64,000 nt of DNA from Colletotrichum lupini. Its lineage: Eukaryota > Ascomycota > Sordariomycetes > Glomerellales > Glomerellaceae. The translations under genes were made by a program, and so were the position numbers. The DNA lies in the NCBI RefSeq assembly GCF_023278565.1, contig NC_064682.1:682001-746000 (forward strand), read 5' to 3'. Positions within the stretch are counted from its first letter, which is position 1. Each line of letters starts with the position of its first letter. Shown here piece after piece: positions 10,246 through 21,751 of this stretch. Below the pieces are notes generated by a model. The model ran no database searches. It worked only from the letters and a program-made list of their open reading frames with translations, and was not told the DNA's origin.

Positions 10246-11093
10246 GATGGGCGGAGCGCGGGGTGCAACTTGGCACTGGGTTTATCTTGTTCGGGGACCC
10301 GGTGTTTACTGAAGGTGCCGTCGGTGATCGGTCCGATGCCGCTCACTACCAAGTATCCGGTTCCGTGAGGTGAGGGCCTGGATGGAAGTGGAGACCCTGG
10401 CCTCCGCGGGAGGGAAGGGTTTCTCCCCTTCAACGATGACTAGATGGATGCTATTTTGGCAAACTCGGTGATAATGCAGATTCGAACTTTGCTTATCTTC
10501 GCGCGTACAGCTCGTTCCGACGGGATTTTGCCTTTTGCCCTTTGTTCTGGTTCTTTGGTACACCCTCTCCCGGATCGTCTTGATGTGAGGCAAAACAAAA
10601 CGGAATTGGTATCTGCCCGCGTCTGAATCTTACATGCTTTTCGTCCCAAACCGGAGACGGGATGACAACAGATCTTACTCCACGTGACTCGGACGAAGGC
10701 CGATTGTTTCTTGGCCGAGTCAGCTTTAGTTTCACGGCAGTATGGTACTTTCGTCCATCTGATGTATGTATTGTTTCTTGCAGTGAGAAGATTGTCAGGG
10801 TCAAACGGCGAGCAGATGAATCAATTCGGGTATCGGGATGAAGGATGCAATGATTCGAGAACACTGTTCTTCTTGGGGGGCATTGCGCTTCATCTTGCCA
10901 AACGTAGATGTCGGCCGTGCCGTGATAACCAGTTATTAGACGACTCGGCCGAGGCGATTCGGTGTGCGTGAGGGAAAAATGACGACCAGCTGCGGTGGCG
11001 ACCGAAACAGCTTGAAACCTTAGTCAGCAGGCTCAACGTCCAGGGAGAGACAAGGTTATGCCTGAGGCTGAAGCTGTCTAGAATGGAGCAGTA
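10246..11093. other. Promoter-side intergenic of the HET gene
   Basis: Contains short frames without support. The sequence CACGTG occurs near 10682. The right boundary is the TIR element at 11094. Confidence 0.4.
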
Positions 11094-11172
11094 GGTAAGA
11101 CCCCACCCCACACGACGGATCACCCCCTACGACAGATCACCTAATTCGGTACAATTCAGTCAAAAACCACTA
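11094..11172. repeat. Left terminal inverted repeat
   Basis: About 79 bp, complementary to 11818-11895; the outer 48 bp are perfect. Outer TA dinucleotide at 11092-11093. Confidence 0.85.
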
Positions 11173-11817
11173 ATTCTACCTACTTCATTTTATGATATTA
11201 AAAATATATAAAAGATACTTTTAGATATATAATATATAGTTTTCTTACTAAGACAAATTTTATAAATTATAATCTATTATAATTATTAAGATATTATCAA
11301 ATGAAATATAACATTTTTTACCATATAAAAATACGATTTCTAACTTTATGAAAAATAAATAAAGCTAAGTATTTTAAAAGACTATAACTTTCCAAATATT
11401 TTTCTAAGCTTAAATATACTATTTTTGGCATTATACTAATTACATAAGCTTAGGAAATTCAAGTTTTTATAAATACTACTTATTATAATATAACTTAATA
11501 TTTCTATATAATAATACTTATATTACTAATGAAAAACTATTTATACCAGTTCAATTTAAATCTCTTAAAAATAATCAACTTTAAAATTTTATTTTTTCCA
11601 ATAAATAAAAGAGTTATATAATAAAGTATAATGTTAGTATTTGTATAGAAATTACTAGTAAACACTAACATTTAGAAGCATATTTTAAATCTAATATTAT
11701 CATATAATATAATATAAAACGATTTTTTCTAAATATCTTTCTATACTAATTATATTTTTTTATAGCTTGTCTATTTTTTAAAATATTTATTTTTTAATTA
11801 TTTATATATATATGGAA

Positions 11818-11895
11818 TAGCGGTTTTGGCTGAATCTGGCCGAATTGGGTGATCTGTCGTAGGGGGTGATCCGTCGTGTGGGGTGGGGTCTTACC
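11818..11895. repeat. Right terminal inverted repeat
   Basis: Inverted copy of 11094-11172. Outside it lies TA at 11896-11897. Compared with the left copy it keeps C where the left shows T at several inner positions, as expected if RIP hit the left copy. Confidence 0.85.
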
Positions 11896-14800
11896 TATAG
11901 AATGGAAAGAGTCAGCGGGGGATAATCCGAGCTCCACGAGGGATAGTGCGAGTTAATCCGAGAGCTCGTGACCGGGGCAAAGGGGAGCCGTTGCTGGAAA
12001 GCCAATCAAACCGTTACCGAGTGGAGACCCTAGGCCCCTTGATCTTGGTCCGTTCAGAGTCGAATCTCAATCGGATGGGATTCTGGGTCCAGGCCCAGAA
12101 ACCACGTTTAGTGTCGTATCCAGCAGGCGAACCTCTGCGCGTCAATCCCACGCTGGGAAAAGCGTAGATTCAAAGGCTGGCATTTGGCATGTCTAGGTGC
12201 CATCGCGCATGTCTTTCTCCAACTTGTCTCCAAAGTGGCAGAAAAGCTCTAGCCTCAAGTAGCTTCCCGTAGCTCGCACGCCAACGCCATGCCCGCGGCC
12301 CCCTAACCCATCCGAATTACTAGGTATGGTAGATGACGCCGCTGGAACTGCCTCACAGTCTACGGAGTACAACTCGTTAGAATCAAGTTGATCAGCAGGA
12401 GTGGACGAGACAGAAAGGCTGGAGCCAGCATGCCAGCAAGTCCTGTACGGCCAATGGGCCACGAGCCTGTGAGTAGTTGAGAGAGTGGGCATAAGAGCTG
12501 AAGAGAATGATGAACATTAATGAACATCATCATGGATCTATGGGCTAATTATTTGCCAGACGGAACGGCCAAACCCCTTTCTGCTAGTCTCCGCTATTGC
12601 GTATTGCCAACCCTCCTTTGCCTCCCTCGGTCGTATCACGCGTATGGGATTTGCGCTTTCCAACTGCGCATCAGCCTTTTCTGCATGCCGCCTATTCGGA
12701 TCGTCTTGTGTTGTTCCTGCAACATCCCACTTTTGATTGTCCGTCTAGCTTATGGCTTCAATGGGAATCCAAGCCGACTTGCGACACCAATGACGCTATT
12801 TCCCTCCCCTTTGCTTTCTTTCTTTCTCTTCTCCATCGAATGTGGCTATCCACAGTGTCAAAAGATCCGAGACGGTGAACGGAAGCTAGGAAGTTTGAAA
12901 AGTTGCATAGGGATCGTCGTCTGGCCGTACCACTTTTCTGAGATATTCTTGGGAGTTGGCAGAATTGGCCGAATGGTTGTATCCGTTACTGCGTAGGTAT
13001 CCATACGACGCCCCCACCCCTCCCAAGAAGTCCTTCCCCTCTCCCTGATGACCCCAAATCCCTCCCCTTTCCCATCAATTTGTTCTGAACCCGCGGACGG
13101 GCGAGCCCCATGACAGACTGTGCCACTCAACGGTCTCGAACATGGATACGGGATATTACGTACGCGGCCTTGCTTCCGGGTACCTACATTTTTCTCCTGC
13201 GGCACTCCATTGGCGATGGCACCTCGCCAGGCTCGCACCTATTTTCCTTGCTGACTTCCGCTTCGCTCACCACACCCCTGGGCCCCGGTCCTTAGTCGTG
13301 GCTGTTAAGTGGGGTTCCTTTTCGAAGTTGTATGGATTTTCTGGGATGACAGGCATGGCAGCTGTTCCAGTTCCAGCCCGCTCCCGCTTCTTCAATCCAA
13401 TCTTGGTGTTGCTGCGCTGCAGCAGCAGCAGCACATGCAGCGTCACCGTGCCGGGATATTGGATAGGTGAGACGGCAAAAAGCGATTCAGCCAACAACCA
13501 CCACCTGGCTTAAGGCCTAGGTACACACACCTCGGCTACGAGATACTCAGCTGAGCGCTATTTCCGAGCTGACTCTCTCGCTAGGTAGGCGCTGGAACGC
13601 TGGCTGGCACGAGCTCGGTGGTAAAAGTCTGGAAACTCTTGTTGCCGAATAGAAACGAATCGGGGGAAAAAAAAGACGCACACAGCACAGCTTGGTCCTC
13701 TATAAGGAACCTGCTGATGTTGCTGATGGAGGTGCACCGTGTAGGGTGATTGGATGCAGCCACCATCCCGCAATGGAAGGCCTGCAGCAAGTGCAGTGCA
13801 GCCAGCCTGCAGGGAAAAAAGTCACCTACCTATGTGTACCCGAAGAGATGGGATGCCAATTGTTTGGCGTGTGTTGTGTGCCTCGTCTCATTCGTCTCAC
13901 AAACACGGAACGAGATAAAATAGGGAAGCAAATGAAAAAGTTAGATAGGACGAGCGCGGAGTACCCCAGCAGCTAGGTTTTTGGCTGTTGCTGCGACATG
14001 ACGCTCAATTAGGAGGTTAAATTGGAACGAGATTTGTGACCATCGGCGAACCACCTCTCACACAGCACGAGCATATCCTGCTGGTAGATGATAGAGTGCC
14101 GTGATGTGAGGTTAGATAGATGAGCAGTATAGATTACCTTAGGTAGTAGAGAAACCGCGGGTAGATAGTAGATAGAGGCATGCCGCATGATGGGAACTAG
14201 AGGAAGTCGGCGCCATCCATCAATCCCCTCCCGCTTCGGGTTCGCAGTTGACGTTTTGTGGGGTCTTTGCGAGGCGCAGTCGGCGACGCCAAGGGGAAAC
14301 TTCCGTTAGCCAAGAGGCTGGAGCCTGGCCATTGGATGATTACGGTGTTTCCCGTTTTCGCAGCTTGCTGCTTGCTGCTTCCTGAGTTTGCGTCTGGTCG
14401 TTCCTGCCGTCTTTTCTGCTCCATACCTCGGTTTGCGGGATGGCCCCACTTGGCCACCCGTCCATCATCTTTTTGTTGCGTTTATTCCGGATTGTAACAT
14501 GATGTCTGTCCTTCATCAATTAATCTCCCGCGGGTATCCGTACGTTGAGTTCGTTATCAACGGTGGGTCATAGGACTTGGAAGATCAAAGCACGTTCGCA
14601 TTTCGAACGGATACTATCGCTAGACGAGCTTGCCAACTTGTGGCTCTTCAAGTTCCGAACCCCCCCTTGGCTTGCCATTGCCCAAGTTGCCCCTCCCTCC
14701 CCTGCGGCGCTGCCTTGACAGGCGCGCCATTTCCCTCGGGCCAATTTCGTCTGGTTCCGCCCCAACAGCTCGGCTCGCTAAATGAGCCACCACCTGGCAC

Positions 14801-15023
14801 CACCTCGCACGGGGAAGGAAGGACCAGGGAGGGGCAAGCGACCAAGGTGGATGGGGTTCAATGGGACCGCGTACAGTAGCCGAGGGAAACAGTTCCCTTT
14901 GAGGTCTTGCGGCTTGCCAAGTTGCCATGTGCAATCAGAGGTCAAAGAAAAACCAAGAAAACCAAGAGACGAGGCAATGGGATTGGGCCAAAAGATTCAA
15001 ACAGCCGCTCCAACCAAGACTGC

Positions 15024-15024
<1 letters not shown>

Positions 15025-15079
<55 letters not shown>
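15025..15079. repeat. (AC)n microsatellite, 55 bp
   Basis: Uninterrupted AC dinucleotides, about 27 copies. It produces artificial Thr-His and Val-Cys frames on the two strands. Confidence 0.98.
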
Positions 15080-15082
<3 letters not shown>

Positions 15083-17463
15083 CAGGCCAAGGCTCCCCCA
15101 AGACTAAGGTAGAGAGAGTCGAGACATGGTGGGAGGTCTAGCCAGAGCTTGAGCGGCATTTCCAGAAACATTCTATCGCATGTTCAAAACTTGGGTCAAG
15201 TTTTGACTCCAGACTCTCCTCTCACTCTCCCACCCACACTTGCACTTGTCAAGTCAAGACTCAACCATGGAGACGGATCTGCCGTATGAGGGGTTCTCGG
15301 TTCTACACTAGTCAAGACTCAAGAGTCAAGGCTCGATGGGAGAAAAGGACATTCCCAGCACAATCGCCACACTCCTAGTCTCTCCCGTCTCTCTCAGAGC
15401 AGGTGCCGTCTTTGTGTCAATGTGTCCTTGGTGTCTCTTCGCGGGACGGTGGAATTGAGTTTCAAGGGTCCTGGGTCCTCGTCCCACTTGTTCTCCATTC
15501 TTTTCTGGCGCGCTTCCCACTCAAGACGCGTGTTCTTGGGGGTTCTTGACTCTTGCCAACTTGTTTTTCTTCGCTCTTTCCTTTCTTCCACTCTTTGCGA
15601 GGTGCGTGGTGCGAAATGCCAAAGTGTCTGTGTGCGGCTGCCAAGTCTTCGGAGGGGTGCACTTGCTTGGTCTTGGTCTTGGTCTTGCCTAGTCTTAGCC
15701 TGTTGGAAAGTGACTTGGGAAGGAGTTTAGGTGAATGAGGGAAAGGGCAACGCGAGGCCCCAGAAACCTGGAAGGTGCAGCAAGTCTAGAGAATGGAGAA
15801 TTGGGCAATTGCGCTGCAACAGTTTAGCCTGCGGCGCACTTGCACCCGCGTACTGAAGTGCGTACTTCCTGCCAAGGTGGTCCCGCCCCTCCGTATCGAG
15901 TACGGTCATTCCTTCCCTGCCAAGCTACCTATTCACCCACTCAAGGGCCCCCAAGGTTTGAATAGTGGAAGGTCCCAAGGAGCTCTTCTCTTTCCTCGGT
16001 TTTCCTCAGCCGTGTTCCGGTGACCGTCACGGTTCCCCATGTCGACCGTGATGGATGTGATGTTCAGGTAATACGCGCACTGCGCACCGCTCACCACCCG
16101 CGCACTTCGTACCGTCTTCGGGTCCAATGGTAGGGAGGCAAAGACAAGGAATGACCTTCCAGAATGGCAGAATTCACCGCCTTCTCCAACATTGGAAAAG
16201 TGCCTGACTTGAGAAGGACCCCAATATTCATCGTTTCAGCCTTTCAGGGTCCTGTCAAGGCTCCCACTGCCCAGCCCAGGCCCCCCCGCCGGCGCAAGGT
16301 CAACCGGTGTCAATCAGATAAGCTCCTTCTCCCTTTTTCTTCTCTAATTATTTTCTCCTTCCATCCTCGCTCACCCCGGTACACGCCCATTTCGTTTGAT
16401 TCTCGAGTCTCACTCTCCGTAAATCTCTTACAATTGCTTCAATCTAGAGTCATTCGTCTGTTATTCTCGTCTGCTATCCGCCGTGTGCTGAGGCAAAGGC
16501 AAATGGCCAATGCATAGTTGCACCTTGCAGAGCCCAGCCCCCATTCTCCAGCAAGCCCAGTGGCCCCAAGCTCCCAAGAGGCGAGAAAGAGAAGAGCAGC
16601 AACGCAACAAGCTGCGCCCCCGGGGCTAGCGAAAGCGCCAACGGCCAATTTACTAGATTGGATCAGGGGGGGATTCGGGAAACAAGATTGGCAGATGGGG
16701 AGGGGTGTGGCCTGGCCGTGAATGAGCTGGGCGCGTCCATTTCCATTCTGTCAATCTTTTTTTCTTTGCAAACTTGCGCGTATGTGTCCATACTATTATT
16801 TGTACGTATTCGTACCTGCGTACCTCTGTGTACCCATACGAATACTCGCTGTCATTCATTCTGCCCTGCATTTTCAGCGTCGAATCTCATACACACAGAC
16901 ATTTTTGTTTGTTTAGCTTTCTCCTTACCTGTTCATACCTCTTTCATTTTTACTCACTCACCACATGTCTGATTGCCATGTCCACACAGCTACGCCATCG
17001 CGCATACAGACCCCCAGAGTACCTTGCCTACACCACTTTGTAGGCACAGCAATCCGATACCTTGGCTGCAACCACAACCACCACAACCTGGCTGATGTTC
17101 GGTTCCTTGTTGTCTTGGCGGGACATCTGGGAGTGGGAAGCTAGTCGGGCAGATTGGAAAGACTACTTTCTTGCATCTCAATGATGAGAGAGAGAGTCTC
17201 TCCATCGGTTTCCCCCTCCGCCCCCCTGCACCATGTCATGTCTCCATGTCCACAGTTTCTCTCACCCTTGGCCCATGGTATGGCCCATGGCATGGCCCAT
17301 GTCCCATCCTAATCCCAATCCCCCATATCCATCCCGTCCCCATCCAGTCACTTGCACCTCCCACAAGAACCCACGCGCACTGTTTCGACCTGCCTAAATC
17401 GAAGACAAGCTGTCCTTGACCGACGGTAGTCTCTCACACTCACACTATGAGTAGTAGCGACAC

Positions 17464-17487
17464 CAGCAGCAGCAGCAGCAGCAGCAG
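17464..17487. repeat. (CAG)8 microsatellite
   Basis: Eight perfect CAG triplets in noncoding sequence. Confidence 0.97.
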
Positions 17488-17801
17488 CCCGCACACACTT
17501 GTGGCAGTGGGCTGACTCTTGGTGGTGAATCCAAGAAACCAAGTGGGTGTGGATGCAATGGGAAAAAATGATCCACAAATCTTTTGAAGAACCACCTTAC
17601 CTCGCCTCGCTCCACGCTCCACGCTCCACGCACTGCACGACCTGCTTGCTCCTCGTTACTCGTAGTCTCGTACGGGGATGAGCCACGGGGTATACGGAGT
17701 AGGTACCGTACCGTCCCTGGCATCTTTGCCGCCGCCGCTTGCTTCGTCTCGTCTGGTGTACTTTCTTGGTGGTGCTTTTGCTGGTGCTGGTTGTTGCTCT
17801 T

Positions 17802-17825
17802 TCTCTCTCTCTCTCTCTCTCTCTC
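17802..17825. repeat. (TC)12 microsatellite
   Basis: Perfect TC dinucleotide run inside a pyrimidine-rich region upstream of the desaturase. Confidence 0.95.
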
Positions 17826-17932
17826 CTGGATGGAGCTGGTTTGCGGCTTGCCTGTTGCGCTGCTCCTTTCCATCCACGTTTCTTCTCACGTTCTCGTCTC
17901 GTCTCGTCTCTCCTCCTCCCCCCAGTATCCGT

Positions 17933-17956
17933 ATCCATCCATCCATCCATCCATCC
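17933..17956. repeat. (ATCC)6 microsatellite
   Basis: Six perfect ATCC units. Confidence 0.95.
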
Positions 17957-18700
17957 AGTATTATCCCATTCACCTCACACCCCCCGTCGCCCTGTTACGT
18001 TGGCCCGTTGTCCCGTCTGCCCGTTTCTTGTCTCTCCCGTCCCTCTCTCTCTTGACTCTTGCTCGTTTGTTCTGCCCTTTATCCAGAGCCTGCCCCCCCT
18101 CCATCTTCCTAATTCCCAGGTCATGTCCATGTCGTCTGTTCTCATCTGAAAATGGCACGAGTGTCGACTGCTTCGCCTTTGCCGTAAATTCTCTTTCTCG
18201 CCATCTCGAACCGAACGCTGTCCGACAGGGTCCTGAAGCTTTCCTGTCACCGCGCATCTTGCCTGCCGCCAGCCAGCCCACCCCCCCAAGCAAGCCAAGG
18301 TCGATAATACGTAAATACCGCATCGCCCACCTTCGACCAACCAGTTCGTCCCCGGCGCATCACCATCACCTACCCAGGTTCACCACCGAACCGACTCTTC
18401 CCTTTTCTTCTTCCTACCCTCTTGCGACTGGACCTCAACTGCCTGTTGACCTTGTACGCAACTGTGTGGCGATAATTTGAGTTCGATTGGGGTTTTGTGT
18501 TCGTTGGGTCAAGTTCGACCGCACCTTCCCTTTCTGCCTTCCCGCAGTCACCCTCTCGAATTCACCACGTTGACGAAACCTCATCACCACCACCCACCAA
18601 ATAAGAAATCGTCGATCCTTCTTTTTTCGACGAATCCGAAATTTGGCTTCACAGCGCAAATTTTGAATCGAATAACGAAACGATCCATACAATTACGAAA

Positions 18701-20918
18701 ATGGATCGTGATAGCAGAATCATCACCCCCCGCGAGGTGGAGGGCATGATTGCAGATGGACGCACAATTGTCATTCTTGACGAAATGGTTCTTCGCCTCG
18801 ACGGGTGGATGGGCAAGCATCCTGGTGGCCAGTTGGCTATCCTGCACATGGTTGGGAGAGATGCGACCGACGAGATCAAAGTGTAAGAGGCTCGACTTAC
18901 CTTCCATGTCCAATTAACCTTTGGGTGCATCGCATCTGCCCCCCTCCCACCATCTTCAGCTTGAGGCTGAGAACCCCCTCCGAATCTGGACCCTTATGCG
19001 GCGTGCCCCCATCATTCCCGCGGGTTCGGATAAATAATCTGAAAAGGGGTGGGACGTCGGGAAAAAAGAAGCATCCGGGAATGCGAAAGCGACCGAGATA
19101 TAATCAGCAGTCTGGTTAAGCTTATTTTCCCACATGGTTCAAATGGTGGGAGAAGGGGGAAAGGGCCAATTAATATTTCGGATTCGCTGGACATTCGGAC
19201 TCCGTTGTTGATGCGTTAAGTGGAATTAGTGTGCTGACATATCGCTTTTGACAGGTACCATTCGGCTGCCACACTCAACACCATGAAGGCCTTTCGGATC
19301 GGCCGGAAACCTGCGGGTCCCTGGATCAACATGACACCACCAATTAGGGGCGGCGTCTACACCAAGCAAGAGACCACAACACCCGCATCTGCACCCAACG
19401 CTGCCGGTGCTACTGCAGATGATGCCACGGACGCTGCCGTCGACTGCCCCTCGTCCGATCTCGATGAAGATGACTCCGCCGACGATGCCGTCTCCGATGT
19501 ATCTGGCGGGAGCTCCCGCACGTCCCTGACTTCCGAATGCAGCAGTGCAGAGGTCGAGACCAAGCCCGAGCCCCAGACTGAGACGGGCATTAGACGTCGT
19601 CTTGCTGCACCTGCAGACCCAACCGACGATGCCCTCGCCGCCGGCCCCGGTCTGTCGGGCCGGAGCCGCATGACCGCCGACCAGTACACCGAGTGGTCCA
19701 TCCAACAGAACATCAACAAGGATCTCGACGAGTACCCTTCTCTCGACCCTGCCGTTCAGCGCGATATCCAGGAAAAGTACCGCCTGCTCCATGAGCGTAT
19801 CAAGAATGCTGGTCTTTACGACTGCCCCTACTTGGACTATGGCAAGGAGATGTGCAGATACTCGACTCTGTTCGCCCTCTTCCTCACTGCTCTGCACTAT
19901 GAGTGGTACATGACCTCGGCCTGCTTCTTGGGTCTCTTCTGGCATCAGATCATGTTCTCTGCCCACGACGCTGGACACGGAGCCATCACCCACAACTTTA
20001 CCTTTGACACCCTCATTGGTCTCTTTGTTGCCGACTTCTGCTGCGGCCTTTCTATGGGATGGTGGAAGAGCAGTCACAATGTCCACCATCTCATTACCAA
20101 CCAGCCTGTAAGTCTTCCATATTATCCATCACGTCTCGATCTACGTAACTAACACGCCTCAGGAGCACGATCCCGATATCCAGAACGTCCCTCTCTTCGC
20201 TACCTGCCCTTCTTTCTTCAAGTCCATCAAGTCGACTTACTACGACGGCTTCGTCTTCGTCTGGGATGCCGCTGCCGACGTTCTCGCCAAGTACCAGGCG
20301 TACACCTACTATCCCGTCATGGGCATCGCTCGCTTCAACCTCTACCTTCTCTCCTGGCTTCACGTCCTGTCCCGCAGATCATCCTCCCTGGGTGCCTCCA
20401 AGGCCTGGTGGATTCGCCCGACTGAGATCGCCTTCATGGCCTGCTTCTGGTACATCTTTGGCTGGCGTCTGATTCTCAACACTCTTCCAACCTGGCCCAT
20501 CCGCATCGCCTTCGTTCTGGTCTCTCACATTATCACTATGCCTCTGCATGTTCAGATTACTCTGTCTCACTGGGGCATGTCCACCTCGGACCTTGGCGAG
20601 TCCGAGTCCTTTGCCCAGCGCCAGCTTCGCACCACCATGGACGTCGACTGCCCCGCCTGGTTGGATTTCATCCACGGCGGTCTCCAGTTCCAGGCCGTGC
20701 ACCACCTCTTCCCGCGCGTCCCGCGGCACAATCTCCGCAAGGCGCAGGTCTTTGTCAAGGAGTTCTGCAAGGATACCGGCATCCCATACTCCATCTTGGG
20801 TTTCGTTGACGGCAACAAAAAGGTCATTGGAAGACTCGAGGAGGTCAGCGATCAGCTACGTACACTTCTCAACTGCCAACAGTTTATGGCGGAGACGGGC
20901 GAGAGCGCCCTGCATTAG
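18701..20918 (+). CDS. Delta-8 sphingolipid desaturase with N-terminal cytochrome b5 domain
   Basis: Membrane enzyme of the ER that introduces the 8,9 double bond in the long-chain base of fungal glucosylceramides. Exons 18701-18882, 19255-20107, 20163-20918; 596 residues. Residues 1 to about 75 are a cytochrome b5-like domain with the heme motif HPGG at 40-43 and the partner His near 63; the first, 372-bp intron falls two codons before it. Residues about 90-190 are an acidic, Ser/Thr/Asp-rich linker. The desaturase domain carries the three histidine boxes HDAGH (298-302), HNVHH (335-339) and QAVHH (522-526). The Q in the third box is the hallmark of front-end desaturases. Hydrophobic segments flank the boxes. 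The N-terminal fusion supplies electrons in cis. The other front-end possibility is a delta-6 acyl desaturase; the fungal setting and overall layout favour the sphingolipid enzyme. The promoter side is the 6.8-kb gene-free zone. Confidence 0.9.
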
Positions 20919-21751
20919 ACACAGCATCAATGCATTGTTCCGGCGTTGGAGGGTTATTTTCATAGACTAGATAAAAGCTGTCTGCTGTCTTAATGTTCAA
21001 CTGTTCATATATTCATTCTACGACATGACCTTACACATATTGTCAACTGTAGTGAAATTTCCTAGGGTGACCTCATGTTGACCACCGTCCAATACGGTAC
21101 GGTGCAGCAGTAACAACCGCCCAGACTATTTCCAGAACTGAAGAAACGGAACCACGTGGTGATCGAGATGACATTAACATCACCCAGATCGCTGGCTCTG
21201 GGAAACCTGCACACGCCAGAGAGTCTAAACTATTCTCCGTATGGAATCCACTGATGTGATCACCCCCGGACTGACGACGTTGAGACAAAATTAAAGAATG
21301 GATTGTGGCCTGACCACCCTCCTAAGACCGGGTACGGACCGTACGGATGTAATATGCAAGGGGGAACACGGAAGCATATCTGGCCTGGGCTTGGCTGGGG
21401 CTCAAGAGGAGGTGGAGGAAAGGGGGAGATGGGTAAATGGGGGATCGAAGAATCGAGATATTCGGACTTTGGAGAGGAGATTGTTGAGTCCGAAGCTAAG
21501 GTAAGGTTGTGTTTTCTGGTGGATACGCCGGGGTAGCGCTGAGTAAGTGGTGCGGACTGCCGGTGCCGATTCCGGGAGGGCCGGGCTTGGGGTCGGGGAG
21601 ATGGGCATATGTAATGCCTTGTTTACCCTTCTGTCTGGCTCTTTTCCTGTGTTTATTTGGGGATCCTACCTGAGATGCCACATTCCTGGGTGTCCTGGGT
21701 TGAATTCATGGTCCCGGCTCTGGAGGGTTGACGGGACGCTTCGTCAAGCAC
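20919..21751. other. Convergent intergenic spacer
   Basis: The 3' ends of the desaturase and the second HET gene face each other across 833 bp. No gene or repeat was recognised. It is G-rich on the plus strand at 21360-21600. Confidence 0.5.

Larger units (their letters stand above)
11094..11895. mobile_element. RIP-eroded TIR element, 802 bp, TA target duplication
   Basis: The ends are inverted copies beginning GGTAAGACCCCACCCCACAC (left) with its complement on the right. The first 48 bp match exactly and the match extends to about 79 bp with differences that are mainly C/T. TA stands directly outside both ends (11092-11093 and 11896-11897), the target preference of Tc1/mariner-like elements. 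The interior (about 11175-11815) is extremely AT-rich with hardly any CpA or TpG left, the expected result of RIP. There is no coding capacity. At 802 bp it is either a non-autonomous element (MITE-like) or a deletion derivative. Long TIRs with a GC-rich tip survive while the core is ruined. Confidence 0.85.
11896..18700. other. Long gene-free zone with microsatellites upstream of the desaturase
   Basis: About 6.8 kb with no gene I can support on either strand. Frames of up to 298 codons (for example 17584-18480 plus) are low-complexity Ser/Leu/Pro products of pyrimidine-rich DNA. GC content is normal, so this is not a RIP island. It contains simple repeats at 15025-15079, 17464-17487, 17802-17825 and 17933-17956. 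The last 500 bp before the desaturase ATG is CT-rich, typical of a long fungal 5' leader. The zone may hold an extended promoter, a long untranslated leader with introns, or a noncoding transcript. Confidence 0.45.

Noticed and set aside
12520..12996. 158-codon plus-strand frame in the gene-free zone
   Set aside because: No domain, no codon-use support, and another frame overlaps it with equal length quality.
14782..15141. 119-codon plus-strand frame with a Thr-His run, and a Val-Cys frame opposite
   Set aside because: Produced by the (AC)n microsatellite; no protein-like flanks.
17584..18480. 298-codon plus-strand frame and overlapping frames
   Set aside because: Low-complexity Ser/Leu/Pro product of CT-rich DNA with microsatellites; more likely promoter or leader of the desaturase.
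19226..20089. 287-codon minus-strand frame opposite the desaturase
   Set aside because: Antisense shadow; the sense frame has heme and histidine-box motifs.
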